Part shown: one piece after another, positions 9,155 to 17,872 of the stretch
Position numbering within the stretch: the first letter of the stretch is position 1
Layout of the letters: the number at the start of each line of letters is the position of its first letter
Source: Granulicella cerasi
Lineage (GTDB): Bacteria; Acidobacteriota; Terriglobia; Terriglobales; Acidobacteriaceae
NCBI RefSeq assembly: GCF_025685575.1
Contig: NZ_JAGSYD010000004.1
Span: forward strand, 124,001-188,000
Length of the DNA: 64,000 nt
Reading direction: 5' to 3'
Made by a program: the position numbers and the translations under genes
The notes under the pieces: model-generated
The model's database searches: none
Told to the model about the DNA's origin: nothing
Seen by the model: the letters and a program-made list of their open reading frames with translations, nothing else

Positions 9155-10603
9155 ATGTTCCGCAATGTTGTTTGTACTGTGGTCTTCGTGTTGATGCTCG
9201 GAGTGAGCAGAACCGCGTTCGCGCAGGAGAACGCACCCGAAGAGAAGATCGACGACAAGCCGACGGTGATGGCGTCGGAGATGGACCGCTTCCTTGCGAA
9301 GGATTGCTGCGGGCCGATCACGCCCGGCGGGCAGCAGTTGCTGCAGGTGCTCGACGCGATGGATGTAGAGCGGCTGTGGCCGCAGCACATGCACGTGAAC
9401 TGGAAGACCGGTTGGCCTGACGGAGTTTCCCACGGCAATCACAGCACGCACTGCTCGGCATTTGCGGCGGCTGTCGGCGATCGGCTCGATGTCTATATGC
9501 TGCGTCCGCCCGACCACAGCCAGTCGCTGCTGGCAAGCGCGCAAGGCCGCTGGTTTGGCTCCGCTGCAGGGCGACGCGACGGCTGGAAGCGCGTGAGTAC
9601 CTGGGATGATGCGCAGCGGTTTGCGAACCAGGGACAGCTTGTCGTGGTCGACTACATCAACCCGAATCACCACGCGCCAGGGCATATCGCGATTGTGCGT
9701 CCTGCCATGAAGACATTCGCGCAATTGAAGGAAGAAGGCCCGGAGACGACGCAGGCAGGTGCGACGAACTTCCGCGATGGCAACACCGTGCGGAGCTTCG
9801 CCAGGCACACCGGCGCGTGGCCGCATGGGTTAGTCGTCTACGCGCATGAAACGCGGCTGTCGCGTGGAGACTTCGGCAAGGCGCAGATCGTCCCCGCGGC
9901 TTTAGTCCCTGTGGATCCAGGCGGAAGCGTTATGGCGCATCCCGTCGATGAAACAGCGCTCAAGCTGCATCCTGCTCCCGTGGAAAGAGTCGGCCAGGCG
10001 GCGAATGCGATCGACGCGACGAAGACCGGTTGCTGTGGGCCGATCACGGACGCTGGCTGGCAGTTGATTCATGCGTTGGACAGCATGGACGTCGAGCATC
10101 ATTGGCTCGCCGACCGGCATGTTGAGTGGAAGAGTGGCGACCCGACGAGTGAAATGCTGACCGACGGCAAGCCGCATACGCATTGCTCGGCGTTTGCAGC
10201 GTCGGCAGGTATGAAGCTCGATGTGTACATGTTGCGACCGCCCGACCATGGCGAACTGTATCTCGCGAGCGCGCAGGGCAAGTGGTTCACAACCGACGAT
10301 GCCGCAGCGAAGGGGTGGGTGAAGGTGGTCACCGCAAAGGAAGCGCAGGAGCGCGCAAACCGCGGCGAGTTAGTCGTGCTGGATTACGTCGCGACCGAGG
10401 CTGGCAAGCATGGGCATATCGCGATCGTGCGCCCGGCGGTGAAAACGGATGAGCAACTAGCCGCCGATGGTCCGGAGACGATACAGGCTGGGCAGACGAA
10501 CTTCGCTGACGGCAATGCTGTGAAGAGCTTCAAATCTCACCCCGGCGCGTGGCCTGCGAAAGTATTGATGTACGCGCATCCGACGAAGCTGGCGGCTCAG
10601 TAG
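9155..10603 (+). CDS. Secreted tandem-domain protein with Cys/His pairs
   Basis: Unrecognised exported protein of 482 residues. A signal peptide (about 1-24, ending AFAQ) is followed by two copies of one domain of about 185 residues (about 50-232 and 292-475). Each copy starts with CCGPIT, carries HCSAFAA (Cys100 and Cys344), LDVYMLRPPDH, a GxLVVxDY strand and a GHIAIVRP strand (His177 and His421), and ends in a GAWP segment. A Cys at a helix start and a His at a strand start after G are the layout of NlpC/P60 and CHAP cell-wall peptidases, so a papain-like fold is inferred but not shown. The duplication is real; both copies keep the pair. It is divergent from the AhpD-like gene and its stop abuts the convergent permease gene. 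Confidence 0.75.
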   Translation: MFRNVVCTVVFVLMLGVSRTAFAQENAPEEKIDDKPTVMASEMDRFLAKDCCGPITPGGQQLLQVLDAMDVERLWPQHMHVNWKTGWPDGVSHGNHSTHCSAFAAAVGDRLDVYMLRPPDHSQSLLASAQGRWFGSAAGRRDGWKRVSTWDDAQRFANQGQLVVVDYINPNHHAPGHIAIVRPAMKTFAQLKEEGPETTQAGATNFRDGNTVRSFARHTGAWPHGLVVYAHETRLSRGDFGKAQIVPAALVPVDPGGSVMAHPVDETALKLHPAPVERVGQAANAIDATKTGCCGPITDAGWQLIHALDSMDVEHHWLADRHVEWKSGDPTSEMLTDGKPHTHCSAFAASAGMKLDVYMLRPPDHGELYLASAQGKWFTTDDAAAKGWVKVVTAKEAQERANRGELVVLDYVATEAGKHGHIAIVRPAVKTDEQLAADGPETIQAGQTNFADGNAVKSFKSHPGAWPAKVLMYAHPTKLAAQ

Positions 10604-11845
10604 CTACTCGTAGCGTAGAGCCTCGGCAGGCAGGATGCTTGCCGCGTTGCGCGAGGGGTAGAGCGTAGCCAGCAGGGAAATGCCAAGCGAGACGCTGCCC
10701 ACGATCACCGCATCGACGACACGCGGCGCGAAGGGCAGGTAGCCGATCGAGTAGACACTGGCGTCGAGTGAGATGCGGAAGTGTGAACCGGCGATCGAGG
10801 CGATGTAGCCGACGACTGTGCCCATCACCGTGCCGACCGCGGAGATGAGCAGCCCTTGCCAGAGGAAGATGCGGCGCACCTGCGCAGGGGACACGCCGAA
10901 GCTCATCATCACAGCGATGTCGCGGGTCTTCTCCATCACCATCATCGTCAGCGCGATGAGAATGTTCAGCGCAGCGATCACGACGATGAGCGCGAGCACG
11001 ATGAAAGTGACGTACTGTTCGAGCTTGAGTGCGCGGAAGAGCTCGCGGTTCTGCTCCATCCACGTAATGGCCTGGAAGCCCGGGCCGGCGGATTGCTCGA
11101 GCGCGCGGGCCACCTGAGGCGCGCGGTAGAGGTCATCGAGCTTGATGTTGATCACGCTGATGAGGTCTGGCTCGGAGAAGAGTCGCTGTGCGTCGGTGAG
11201 GCGCATGAGCGCGTAGGCGTTGTCGTACTGGTAGAAGCCCGACGTGAAAATGCCGACGACGGTGAACTTTTGGTAGCGCGGCACAAGGCCCAGCGGCGTC
11301 AACTCACCTTGCGGGCTGGTGACGAGGACGGTGTCGCCGACCTGCGCACCGAGCGTATCGGCGAGGTCGTGGCCCAGCACCAGCGGCGGTGTTGCGATCA
11401 CGGTGCCGGTGGTCGCCTGCGGTTCAAGCTCTGCGGCGGAGCCTTTTGTCATCGAGCTAAGCAGCGTCCCGACGGTGCGCTCGTTCGCCGGAATGATGCC
11501 TTGGATGAGTGCTCCGCCTGAGCGCGCGCCGCGGCTGATGAGGACCTGGCCGTAAAGTCCGGGAGCGATCGCGGTCACGTGGTCGACGTGCTGGAGGCGA
11601 TCGAGCAGCGGACGCCAGTCGCGAATGCCGTCACCGGCCGAGCGCATCATCTGGATGTGCGCGGTGGCGCCGACGAGGCGGTCCTGGAGGTCGCGGCGCA
11701 TGCCGTTGGTGATGGCAAGCGCGATGATCAGCGAGGCCACACCTGCGGCGATGCCAATGACGGACAGCCCCGTGACGAGGCCGACCACGCGCTGGCGGCG
11801 GCGGGCGCGGAGATAACGAGCGGCGATGAAGAGTTCGAAGCGCAC
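10604..11845 (-). CDS. Lipoprotein-release ABC permease, LolC/LolE type
   Basis: Integral membrane permease of 413 residues in the FtsX/LolC/LolE family, which would move lipoproteins from the inner membrane to a chaperone. It opens with MRFELFIAARYLRAR and a membrane segment with the family signature GIAAGVASLIIALAITNGM (about 33-51). A large periplasmic domain (about 55-265) is followed by three membrane helices (about 275-300, 325-350 and 370-395) and ends LPAEALRYE, a typical LolC/E tail. It starts with GTG at 11843-11845. A LolD-type ATPase is at 7856-8545. LolC and LolE cannot be told apart here; single-permease systems (LolF type) are known. Confidence 0.88.
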   Translation of the reverse strand: MRFELFIAARYLRARRRQRVVGLVTGLSVIGIAAGVASLIIALAITNGMRRDLQDRLVGATAHIQMMRSAGDGIRDWRPLLDRLQHVDHVTAIAPGLYGQVLISRGARSGGALIQGIIPANERTVGTLLSSMTKGSAAELEPQATTGTVIATPPLVLGHDLADTLGAQVGDTVLVTSPQGELTPLGLVPRYQKFTVVGIFTSGFYQYDNAYALMRLTDAQRLFSEPDLISVINIKLDDLYRAPQVARALEQSAGPGFQAITWMEQNRELFRALKLEQYVTFIVLALIVVIAALNILIALTMMVMEKTRDIAVMMSFGVSPAQVRRIFLWQGLLISAVGTVMGTVVGYIASIAGSHFRISLDASVYSIGYLPFAPRVVDAVIVGSVSLGISLLATLYPSRNAASILPAEALRYE

Positions 11846-11905
11846 GATGAGTTTCTAGGATACGCGGCGGCCACGCTGCTTGTGGAACGCCTGAAAGATG
11901 CACGC

Positions 11906-11934
11906 TTGCGCGGCTCAAACGTGAGTGACATAAT
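11906..11934 (+). promoter_or_regulatory. Sigma-70-type promoter of candidate small RNA
   Basis: A TTGCGC box (11906-11911) is followed after 17 bases by CATAAT (11929-11934). The expected start, about seven bases downstream, is 11941, exactly where a structured segment begins. The promoter lies in the gap between the divergent permease and VWFA genes. Confidence 0.5.
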
Positions 11935-11940
11935 TCGGCT

Positions 11941-12027
11941 GCGCCTCTGGTCGGGACGTTCCCCCACCGTTCGTCTCTTGATAGGAGGCGCAAATTGCTC
12001 CGGTCTGCCGGGGCATTTTCGTTTTTT
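11941..12027 (+). ncRNA. Candidate small structured RNA or 5' leader
   Basis: Segment of about 87 bases that begins at the predicted transcription start and ends in an intrinsic terminator. A GCGCCTC stem (11941-11947) pairs with GAGGCGC (11985-11991) and encloses a smaller GC-rich hairpin (about 11949-11968). The terminator hairpin follows at once. No reading frame with a start and ribosome binding site was seen in it. It does not match tRNA, SRP RNA, 6S RNA or any riboswitch I recognise. It could be an independent small RNA or an attenuating leader of the VWFA gene that starts 64 bases further on. Expression is untested. Confidence 0.4.
11997..12027 (+). terminator. Intrinsic terminator after candidate small RNA
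   Basis: GCTCCGG (11997-12003), a four-base loop, CCGGGGC (12008-12014) and then a T-rich run ending near 12027. The stem has one G-T pair. No plus-strand gene ends upstream of it, so it belongs either to the small transcript or to a leader. Confidence 0.6.
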
Positions 12028-12090
12028 AGTGGTGTACTGCGAGCAGAACGGTTCTGCCGTCTAAGCTGGTAAGGCGAGGTGTGTACGGGC

Positions 12091-13248
12091 ATGGGTTTGT
12101 CGCGAGGGCTTTCGGCAGCGCTTCTGGGTTTGGCGATGATGGGCGGAGTGGCGCGTGCGCAGGAGCCTGCGGATCCGCAGAAGAAGACTCCGCCACCCGC
12201 CAGCGATGACTCCGGCCCGGTGCAGAGCAACGACGGCATCGTTCTGCAGAAGAAGACCGACGAGCAGAAGCAGCAGCAACAGCCTGCTGCGCCCGCCGAG
12301 GCTCCGACGCAGAACCCGAACGGGCAGATTTTTTCGATGCGTGTCGATGTGCCGATCGTGAGCCTCGACGTGAACGTGCTGCTCGATAAGACCCACCAGT
12401 TTGTCCCGGGCCTGAAGCCCGAGAACTTCCTCGTGCTCGAAGACGGCGTGGAGCAGAATGTCACTTCGGTGCGCACGTCGAAGGCCCCGATCACGGCGGT
12501 AATGCTGCTGGAGTTCGCCTCGACCTCCTGGCCGTTCTTGCAGGACATGCGCAACACGGCCGACAGCTTCTTCCGCACCATCCAGCCGGATGACTACATC
12601 GCGGTAGAAACCTTCGATATGCGCACGCATATCCTGACGGACTTCACGAACAACAAAGAGACCGTGGATGAGGCGCTGAACAGCCTGACGATTCCGGGGT
12701 TTCGCGAGACGAACACCTTCGACGCGCTCTATGAAACGCTCGATCGCCTCACGCGCATCGAGGGTCGCAAATACATCATCCTCGTAGGTTCGGGCATCGA
12801 TTCGATGTCGAAGCTGACGCTGGACAAGATGCTGGCGAAGGTGAAAGCGACGCCGAATGTGACGATCTTTACGATCAGCACTGGGCAGTTGCTGTTAACA
12901 CTCGCGGATGCGCGCGGGCAGCTTGGACCGATGACGCGCATGTCGTACCTGCAGGCCGACAACCAGATGCGCGCAATCTCGGAGATGACCGGCGGTCTGG
13001 CATTCAAGCCGATCTTCCAGGGCGAGCTGCCCGACATCATGTCACAGATCAATGAGTCGATCCGGAATCAGTATGTGCTGACCTATCGACCGACAAACAC
13101 GAAGAACGACGGCAGCTATCGCAAGGTGAAGGTCCTGCTGGTGGACAAGGAAGGGCGTCCGTTGAAGATGCAGGACGAGAAGGGCCGACAGTTGAAGTAC
13201 TCCGTCGTGGCGCGCGATGGTTATAAGGCGAAGCTGCCCGTGGAGTAG
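12091..13248 (+). CDS. Secreted VWFA-related acidobacterial protein (degenerate MIDAS)
   Basis: Exported protein of about 385 residues of the VWFA-related type widespread in Acidobacteriota. Signal peptide about 1-23 (ends VARAQ), then a Pro/Gln/Lys-rich linker (about 25-78), a beta-rich segment ending FLVLEDGVEQNV (113-124), and a VWA-like domain (about 133-330) with RKYIILVGSGIDS and a YVLTYRPT tail. The metal-site position reads EFASTS (141-146) in place of DxSxS, so divalent-ion binding is doubtful. ATG at 12091 is chosen; a GTG at 12079 with a nearby GAGG is an alternative. Function unknown; a second VWFA gene with an intact site is at 14891. Confidence 0.82.
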   Translation: MGLSRGLSAALLGLAMMGGVARAQEPADPQKKTPPPASDDSGPVQSNDGIVLQKKTDEQKQQQQPAAPAEAPTQNPNGQIFSMRVDVPIVSLDVNVLLDKTHQFVPGLKPENFLVLEDGVEQNVTSVRTSKAPITAVMLLEFASTSWPFLQDMRNTADSFFRTIQPDDYIAVETFDMRTHILTDFTNNKETVDEALNSLTIPGFRETNTFDALYETLDRLTRIEGRKYIILVGSGIDSMSKLTLDKMLAKVKATPNVTIFTISTGQLLLTLADARGQLGPMTRMSYLQADNQMRAISEMTGGLAFKPIFQGELPDIMSQINESIRNQYVLTYRPTNTKNDGSYRKVKVLLVDKEGRPLKMQDEKGRQLKYSVVARDGYKAKLPVE

Positions 13249-13270
13249 GTAAGTGAAGAGTACGCAATAC

Positions 13271-13300
13271 GAAGGGCCTGAACAGAAGTTCAGGCCCTTC
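13271..13300. terminator. Bidirectional terminator between convergent genes
   Basis: Perfect 13-bp stem, GAAGGGCCTGAAC and its complement, with a four-base AGAA loop. It lies between the VWFA gene and the convergent DUF1015 gene. Neither strand has a long T run, so efficiency is uncertain. Confidence 0.6.
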
Positions 13301-13324
13301 GCATTGCACAGTAACGACTGCTGA

Positions 13325-14695
13325 CTAGTCCAGCGTATACATCGCCAGACCCGAGAGCAGCTTCGGATAGAAGTCGGTGGACTTCTGCGGCATCACTTCG
13401 AGGTTCAGCGAGATGTCCTTCATCTGCTCGAGCGTAACGGGCTTGATGAGGAAGGCGACATCAGCATTGCCGCTGCCCACCTGCTGCAGGGCTTCGGTAG
13501 CTTCACGGACGTAGCGTACGTTCGAGCCGGCGCGGACCGTCTCTTCGCTAAGGCCGAGCATATTCTCGAGCACAACCTTGTGAAGCTGCGTGACGTCGAG
13601 CGCAGCCTGGCGTGGTGAAAGCTTTGCCAGCAGCGGAGCGATCGCATCAGCCTTCGGCGTAAGCAGGAAGTCACCCTCGCGCGTCGCAGCGACGAAGGCC
13701 ACGCCTGGCTTGCCAGCAAGCTTTGCAAGCAGCGTCGGTGCGCCGGGGTAGTGGCCGTCGGTCGTGTTCGGGATTTCCTCGACGTCGAAGTACGTCGAAG
13801 CCTTCTCGGCAAACGCTCGGCCGTTGAAGTCATTGAGGCCGAAGACAACGCGATGCGTCGGCAGGATCGTGATGCCGGGCGCGTCGGCGTTGACGAAGGT
13901 CATCATCATCGCGGCTTCAGGGAATGCGGGAACGGGCAGGCCGTTCTCGTCGAGCTTCGGCTGAGCCGACTTCGGGTCGATGCCGAGTTCTGCGGCGCGC
14001 TCCTGCATGTAGGTCGTCGAGGTCTCGTAGCGATGGTGACCGTCAGCGATCAGCAGCCACTTGTCGTCCATCGCGGCGAGCACCTGCTGGATCAGCGCAG
14101 GGTCGGCCAGCTTCCAGACGCGGTGCACTACGTTGTACTCGTCAGTGATCTCGAGGTCCGCAGCCTTGGTGGCCCCGCCGGCCTTCGAGCCGAAGATCAA
14201 CTCTTCCGCCGTGAAGGTCGGGTCCGAGTAGAGCATGTAAATCTGCTCGCAATATGCGCGCGTTGCCTTGAAGAGCGAGAGGCGATCCGACTTGTGCTTG
14301 GGGAAGGTCTGCTCGTGACGATAGACGACCTTGTCGGCATAGTCGTGCAGGTGGCCGAGGCCGATGAAACCGCGGCGCTCGCGAACTTCTTCCGTGCCGG
14401 GGACGGTGTAGGTCTGCGAGTAGCCGTACAGCGCGGGCTCGGCTTCCGGCTTCAGAATCTCTTCTTCGCGCCAGGCTTTGAGCGTTGCGGCTGCGCGGCT
14501 GTAGACGTTCTCGATCTCGTCATCGGTGGACTTCTTCTTGCCGAGAATGACGCGGATGAGGTTGTAAGGGCTGGCCGCGTAGTAGGCATCCTGCATCGCG
14601 GGCGAGATCTTGTCGTAAGGCTGAGTAACCACATCAGCCATGTTGACGCGGGTGGTGTCGTAACGAAGGGCGCGGAAAGGATACAGACGAGCCAT
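13325..14695 (-). CDS. DUF1015 family protein
   Basis: Cytoplasmic protein of 456 residues that matches the DUF1015 family across its length. The N-terminus (LYPFRALRYDT, VVTQPYDKISPAMQ, SPYNLIRVILGK) and the central DGHHRYET segment are typical; the function of the family is not established. The start at 14693-14695 (MARLYPF) is preferred to an ATG four codons upstream (14707) because the family normally begins at this point. The gene is convergent with the VWFA gene at 12091 and divergent from the one at 14891. No odd codon use was seen. Confidence 0.85.
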   Translation of the reverse strand: MARLYPFRALRYDTTRVNMADVVTQPYDKISPAMQDAYYAASPYNLIRVILGKKKSTDDEIENVYSRAAATLKAWREEEILKPEAEPALYGYSQTYTVPGTEEVRERRGFIGLGHLHDYADKVVYRHEQTFPKHKSDRLSLFKATRAYCEQIYMLYSDPTFTAEELIFGSKAGGATKAADLEITDEYNVVHRVWKLADPALIQQVLAAMDDKWLLIADGHHRYETSTTYMQERAAELGIDPKSAQPKLDENGLPVPAFPEAAMMMTFVNADAPGITILPTHRVVFGLNDFNGRAFAEKASTYFDVEEIPNTTDGHYPGAPTLLAKLAGKPGVAFVAATREGDFLLTPKADAIAPLLAKLSPRQAALDVTQLHKVVLENMLGLSEETVRAGSNVRYVREATEALQQVGSGNADVAFLIKPVTLEQMKDISLNLEVMPQKSTDFYPKLLSGLAMYTLD

Positions 14696-14890
14696 GAGTG
14701 TCTCCATTGTATCGACTTACGAGCCGCTGAAAGGTCACGAAGAAGTAAATGGCCCGGGAAGCCTCTGGCGGGCAATGCGCGTCTCAGTATGTGGCGCGCT
14801 GGATGTGGGGCGCTGGGGCAGAGTATGCTCCCGATGGCGTAGATTGGACGGATGCGACCGCCGAACGATGTGCGGTCCGCGAGGGAGAGT

Positions 14891-15994
14891 ATGGGTCTTT
14901 TGAAGAGCCAGGTGTGGGGAAGTGTTCTTGCTGTTCTTTTGCCGCTGGGTGCGGCGACGCCGGTGCGTGCTCAGCAAACGACTCCCGCGACGAAGAGCCC
15001 CGATCTCACGCACGATAGTGACCCCGTTCCGTCCGCCGACCCGGACAAGAAGATCGTGACGGCCACGCCGCAGCAAACGCAGGCCCCGAGCTCCAGTGTG
15101 GGACAGATCACCGAAGAAAACGGCGAATTCACGCTGCGTACAGGCGCGTACGAAGTACGTCTCAATGCATCGGTCGTTGACTCCCGCGGTGTACCTGTGG
15201 ATTCGTTGCCGAAGTCGGCCTTTCAGGTCTACGAAGATGGTGTGCAGCAGAACATCCTCGGATTCCGCCATGAGGATTTGCCGGTATCGCTGGGTATCGT
15301 CATCGACAGCTCTGGTTCGATGTACGACAAACGCGCCGCTGTGGATGCGGCGTCGATCGATCTCGTCCGGCTGTCCAATCCGCAGGATGAAGCTTTCCTC
15401 GTGGATTTCTCGTCGGAGCCTTATCTTGATCAGGACTTCACGAGCAACGTCGCTCAACTGCAGAAGGGGCTCGCGTATGTGAAGTCCAGCGGCGGTACGG
15501 CGCTTTATGACGCTGTGGTCGCTTCGGCGGACCATCTGGCGAAGTCGGCGAAGAACAGCAAGCAGGTTCTGCTGATCGTGACTGACGGCGATGACAATGC
15601 CTCGACGAACGCCACGCTGGAAGCGGCGATCCGCCGTGTGCAGAACCTCGATGGCCCGGTCATTTATTGCATCGGTTTGCTCTTTGGTGATGATGTCTCC
15701 CATAGCGAAGCGAAGCATTCGCGGCAGGTGTTGACGGAGCTTGCGAACCAGACCGGCGGCGCAGCGTACTTTCCGAAGTCGCTGAAGGAAGTGGACGACA
15801 TCGCGAAGGACGTAGCGGCGGATATTCGTACGCAGTACACGATCAGCTATCGCTCCACGAACCCGCCGCAGAACGGCGGCTACCGCCAGGTGCACGTCGA
15901 GGCGAAGGAGAAGGGTTTCCGCAACCTGACGGTGCGTACACGCGCGGGCTACTTCCCGAAGATCGCCAAGGCACCTGCGGCACCTTCCAAATAA
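14891..15994 (+). CDS. Secreted VWFA-related acidobacterial protein
   Basis: Exported protein of 367 residues, related in layout to the one at 12091. Signal peptide about 1-28 (ends VRAQQ), a disordered linker, a beta-rich segment with VYEDGVQQNILGF (113-125), then a VWA domain (about 130-320) with an intact MIDAS motif DSSGS at 139-143 and VLLIVTDGDDNAS. It ends with a QYTISYRSTNPP segment seen in the first protein as YVLTYRPT. ATG at 14891 follows a strong GAGGGAGAG ribosome binding site, so the longer reading from 14852 is not used. It is followed by the acyl-CoA ligase gene after a 120-base gap that holds a hairpin. Confidence 0.87.
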   Translation: MGLLKSQVWGSVLAVLLPLGAATPVRAQQTTPATKSPDLTHDSDPVPSADPDKKIVTATPQQTQAPSSSVGQITEENGEFTLRTGAYEVRLNASVVDSRGVPVDSLPKSAFQVYEDGVQQNILGFRHEDLPVSLGIVIDSSGSMYDKRAAVDAASIDLVRLSNPQDEAFLVDFSSEPYLDQDFTSNVAQLQKGLAYVKSSGGTALYDAVVASADHLAKSAKNSKQVLLIVTDGDDNASTNATLEAAIRRVQNLDGPVIYCIGLLFGDDVSHSEAKHSRQVLTELANQTGGAAYFPKSLKEVDDIAKDVAADIRTQYTISYRSTNPPQNGGYRQVHVEAKEKGFRNLTVRTRAGYFPKIAKAPAAPSK

Positions 15995-16019
15995 ACAACG
16001 CATAAGTCGAAGCACATAC

Positions 16020-16077
16020 GGCGGTTGCGCATTACCCGGCATCTGAATGAGGATGTTTCTCGGTAAACGCAGCCGCC
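16020..16077. other. Intergenic multi-tier hairpin
   Basis: A 10-bp stem (16020-16029 with 16068-16077, one G-T pair) continues after a small internal loop into a 5-bp stem (TTACC with GGTAA) and a 4-bp stem (CATC with GATG). It lies between a VWFA stop and the acyl-CoA ligase start. No T run follows, so it is not a clear intrinsic terminator. Confidence 0.45.
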
Positions 16078-16114
16078 TTCGTGCGTCTGCTTGCTGATGA
16101 GGGAGTCCCAAACG

Positions 16115-17872
16115 ATGCTTGAACTCAACACTGTGAACGATGTCTTTGCGAAGGTTGCTGCCCGCGGTACGGATACCGTGGCGATGAAGCAGGTTTCCGG
16201 CGGATGGGAGCCTATTTCGGCGAAGACAATGGTGGGCCGCGTGCGCGCCGTGATGCAGACGCTCGAACGATGGGGTATTCAGCGCGGCGACCGCGTAGCG
16301 CTGGTCAGCAACAACCGTTGGGAATGGCCGGTGGTGGACTTTGCTGTGCTTGCGCACGGCGCGGCGGACGTGCCGCTGTATCAGACGCTGACGCCCGAGC
16401 AGATGGGCTTCATCCTGCGCGACTCCGGCGCCAAGGCGATCTTCCTCGAAGGCAAAGAGCAGTACGAAAAGCTGACGCAGGCGGGCGAGTTGCCCGCGCT
16501 GGAGCACGTAGCGGTCTTCGATGAAGGCTCCTTTGCGAATGCAGAGAGCTTTAGCGAAGTCCTCAAGGATGCAACTTCGCTCGAAGAGTTCGACAACTCG
16601 TTGCGGGCCAAGTTGCTCGAGGCGAAGCCCGAGGATCTGGCGACGATCGTCTACACCAGCGGTACGACCGGCGACCCCAAGGGCGTGATGCTGACGCATA
16701 AGAACCTCGCGTCGAACCTGCGCTACTCGACCGACGGCCTCTACATCACGGAGAACGACTCCTGCATTTCGTTCCTGCCGTTGAGCCACGCTTTGGCGCG
16801 CCATCTTGATTACGCGCTCTATGCGAACCACGCGACGCTGGCTTATCTGCCCAGCTTCAACGATCTTGCGCCGGCGATGAAGAGCGTACATCCGACCATC
16901 TTCCTCGCCGTGCCGCGCGTCTTCGAGAAGGTGCGCCAGGGCGTCGAAGGTAAGAGCACGGGACTCAAGAAGGCCATCTTTGGCTGGGCTCTCGGCGTGG
17001 GTGCGAAGCATCGCGACGAGGTCGCGGCCGGCAAGAAGCCGAGCGGCTTGCTCTTCTCGATCGCCGACAAGCTGGTGTACTCGAAGATTCGCGAAGCGTT
17101 TGGTGGTAAGGTGCGCTTCTATGTGTCGGGCGGCGCTCCACTGGGCAAGGAAACTACAGACTGGTTCCTCGACGTTGGCATTCGCGTCTTCGAGGGGTAT
17201 GGTCTGACGGAGACCTCGCCGGTGGTTTCGCGCAACACTTTCGACGCGTGCCGCATTGGCTCCGTTGGCGAGATCATCAAGAACTTCGAGGCCCGCACCG
17301 CCGCCGATGGGGAGATCGAAGTGCGCGGCGACGCGGTCTTCGCGGGCTACTGGCAGAAGGAAGAGGCGACGAAGAAGGAGTTCACCGAGGACGGCTGGTT
17401 CAAGACCGGCGACATCGGCAAGATCGAAGAAAACTTCCTCTCGATCACGGATCGCAAGAAGGAGTTGATGAAGACTTCGGGCGGCAAGTACATCGCGCCG
17501 CAGCCGATCGAAAGCAAGCTCAAGGTAGACGCGCTCGTGGGGCAGGTGGCGCTCATCGGCGATAATCGTAAGTTTGTCGCGGTGATCGTTTCACCGAACC
17601 TGCAGGCGCTGAAATCCTGGGCATCGAAGAACGGCGTACAGGCGACGGAGCCGGAGAAGCTGGTCACAGACCCGAAGGTGCAGAAGGTCTACGAGGCCAT
17701 CGTTGAGAAGGCCAACGGTTCGCTGGCACACTTTGAGACAATCAAGAAAGTTTCTGTCGTGCCCGAAGAGTGGACCGTGGAGTCAGGCGAATTGACGCCC
17801 AGCATGAAGCTCAAGCGGCGCGTAATCAACGAGAAGTACAAAGACAAGATCGAGGAGATGTATGCGGACTAA
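16115..17872 (+). CDS. Long-chain fatty-acid-CoA ligase (AMP-forming)
   Basis: AMP-forming acyl-CoA synthetase of 585 residues, a long-chain fatty-acid ligase of the FadD15/FAA1 type. It activates fatty acids to acyl-CoA with ATP for degradation or lipid synthesis. The adenylation motif is YTSGTTGDPKGV (about residues 179-190), and the downstream motif GYGLTETSPVV and the hinge TGDIGK are present, with the C-terminal KTSGGKYIAP region carrying the catalytic Lys. ATG at 16115 follows GGGAG. The stop overlaps the start of the phosphatase gene by 11 bases, so both are probably cotranscribed. Confidence 0.9.
   Translation: MLELNTVNDVFAKVAARGTDTVAMKQVSGGWEPISAKTMVGRVRAVMQTLERWGIQRGDRVALVSNNRWEWPVVDFAVLAHGAADVPLYQTLTPEQMGFILRDSGAKAIFLEGKEQYEKLTQAGELPALEHVAVFDEGSFANAESFSEVLKDATSLEEFDNSLRAKLLEAKPEDLATIVYTSGTTGDPKGVMLTHKNLASNLRYSTDGLYITENDSCISFLPLSHALARHLDYALYANHATLAYLPSFNDLAPAMKSVHPTIFLAVPRVFEKVRQGVEGKSTGLKKAIFGWALGVGAKHRDEVAAGKKPSGLLFSIADKLVYSKIREAFGGKVRFYVSGGAPLGKETTDWFLDVGIRVFEGYGLTETSPVVSRNTFDACRIGSVGEIIKNFEARTAADGEIEVRGDAVFAGYWQKEEATKKEFTEDGWFKTGDIGKIEENFLSITDRKKELMKTSGGKYIAPQPIESKLKVDALVGQVALIGDNRKFVAVIVSPNLQALKSWASKNGVQATEPEKLVTDPKVQKVYEAIVEKANGSLAHFETIKKVSVVPEEWTVESGELTPSMKLKRRVINEKYKDKIEEMYAD

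Noticed and set aside
14735..17011. Long minus-strand frame (758 residues) across VWFA and acyl-CoA ligase genes
   Set aside because: Antisense to two clear genes, Arg/Leu/His-rich with no known domains.
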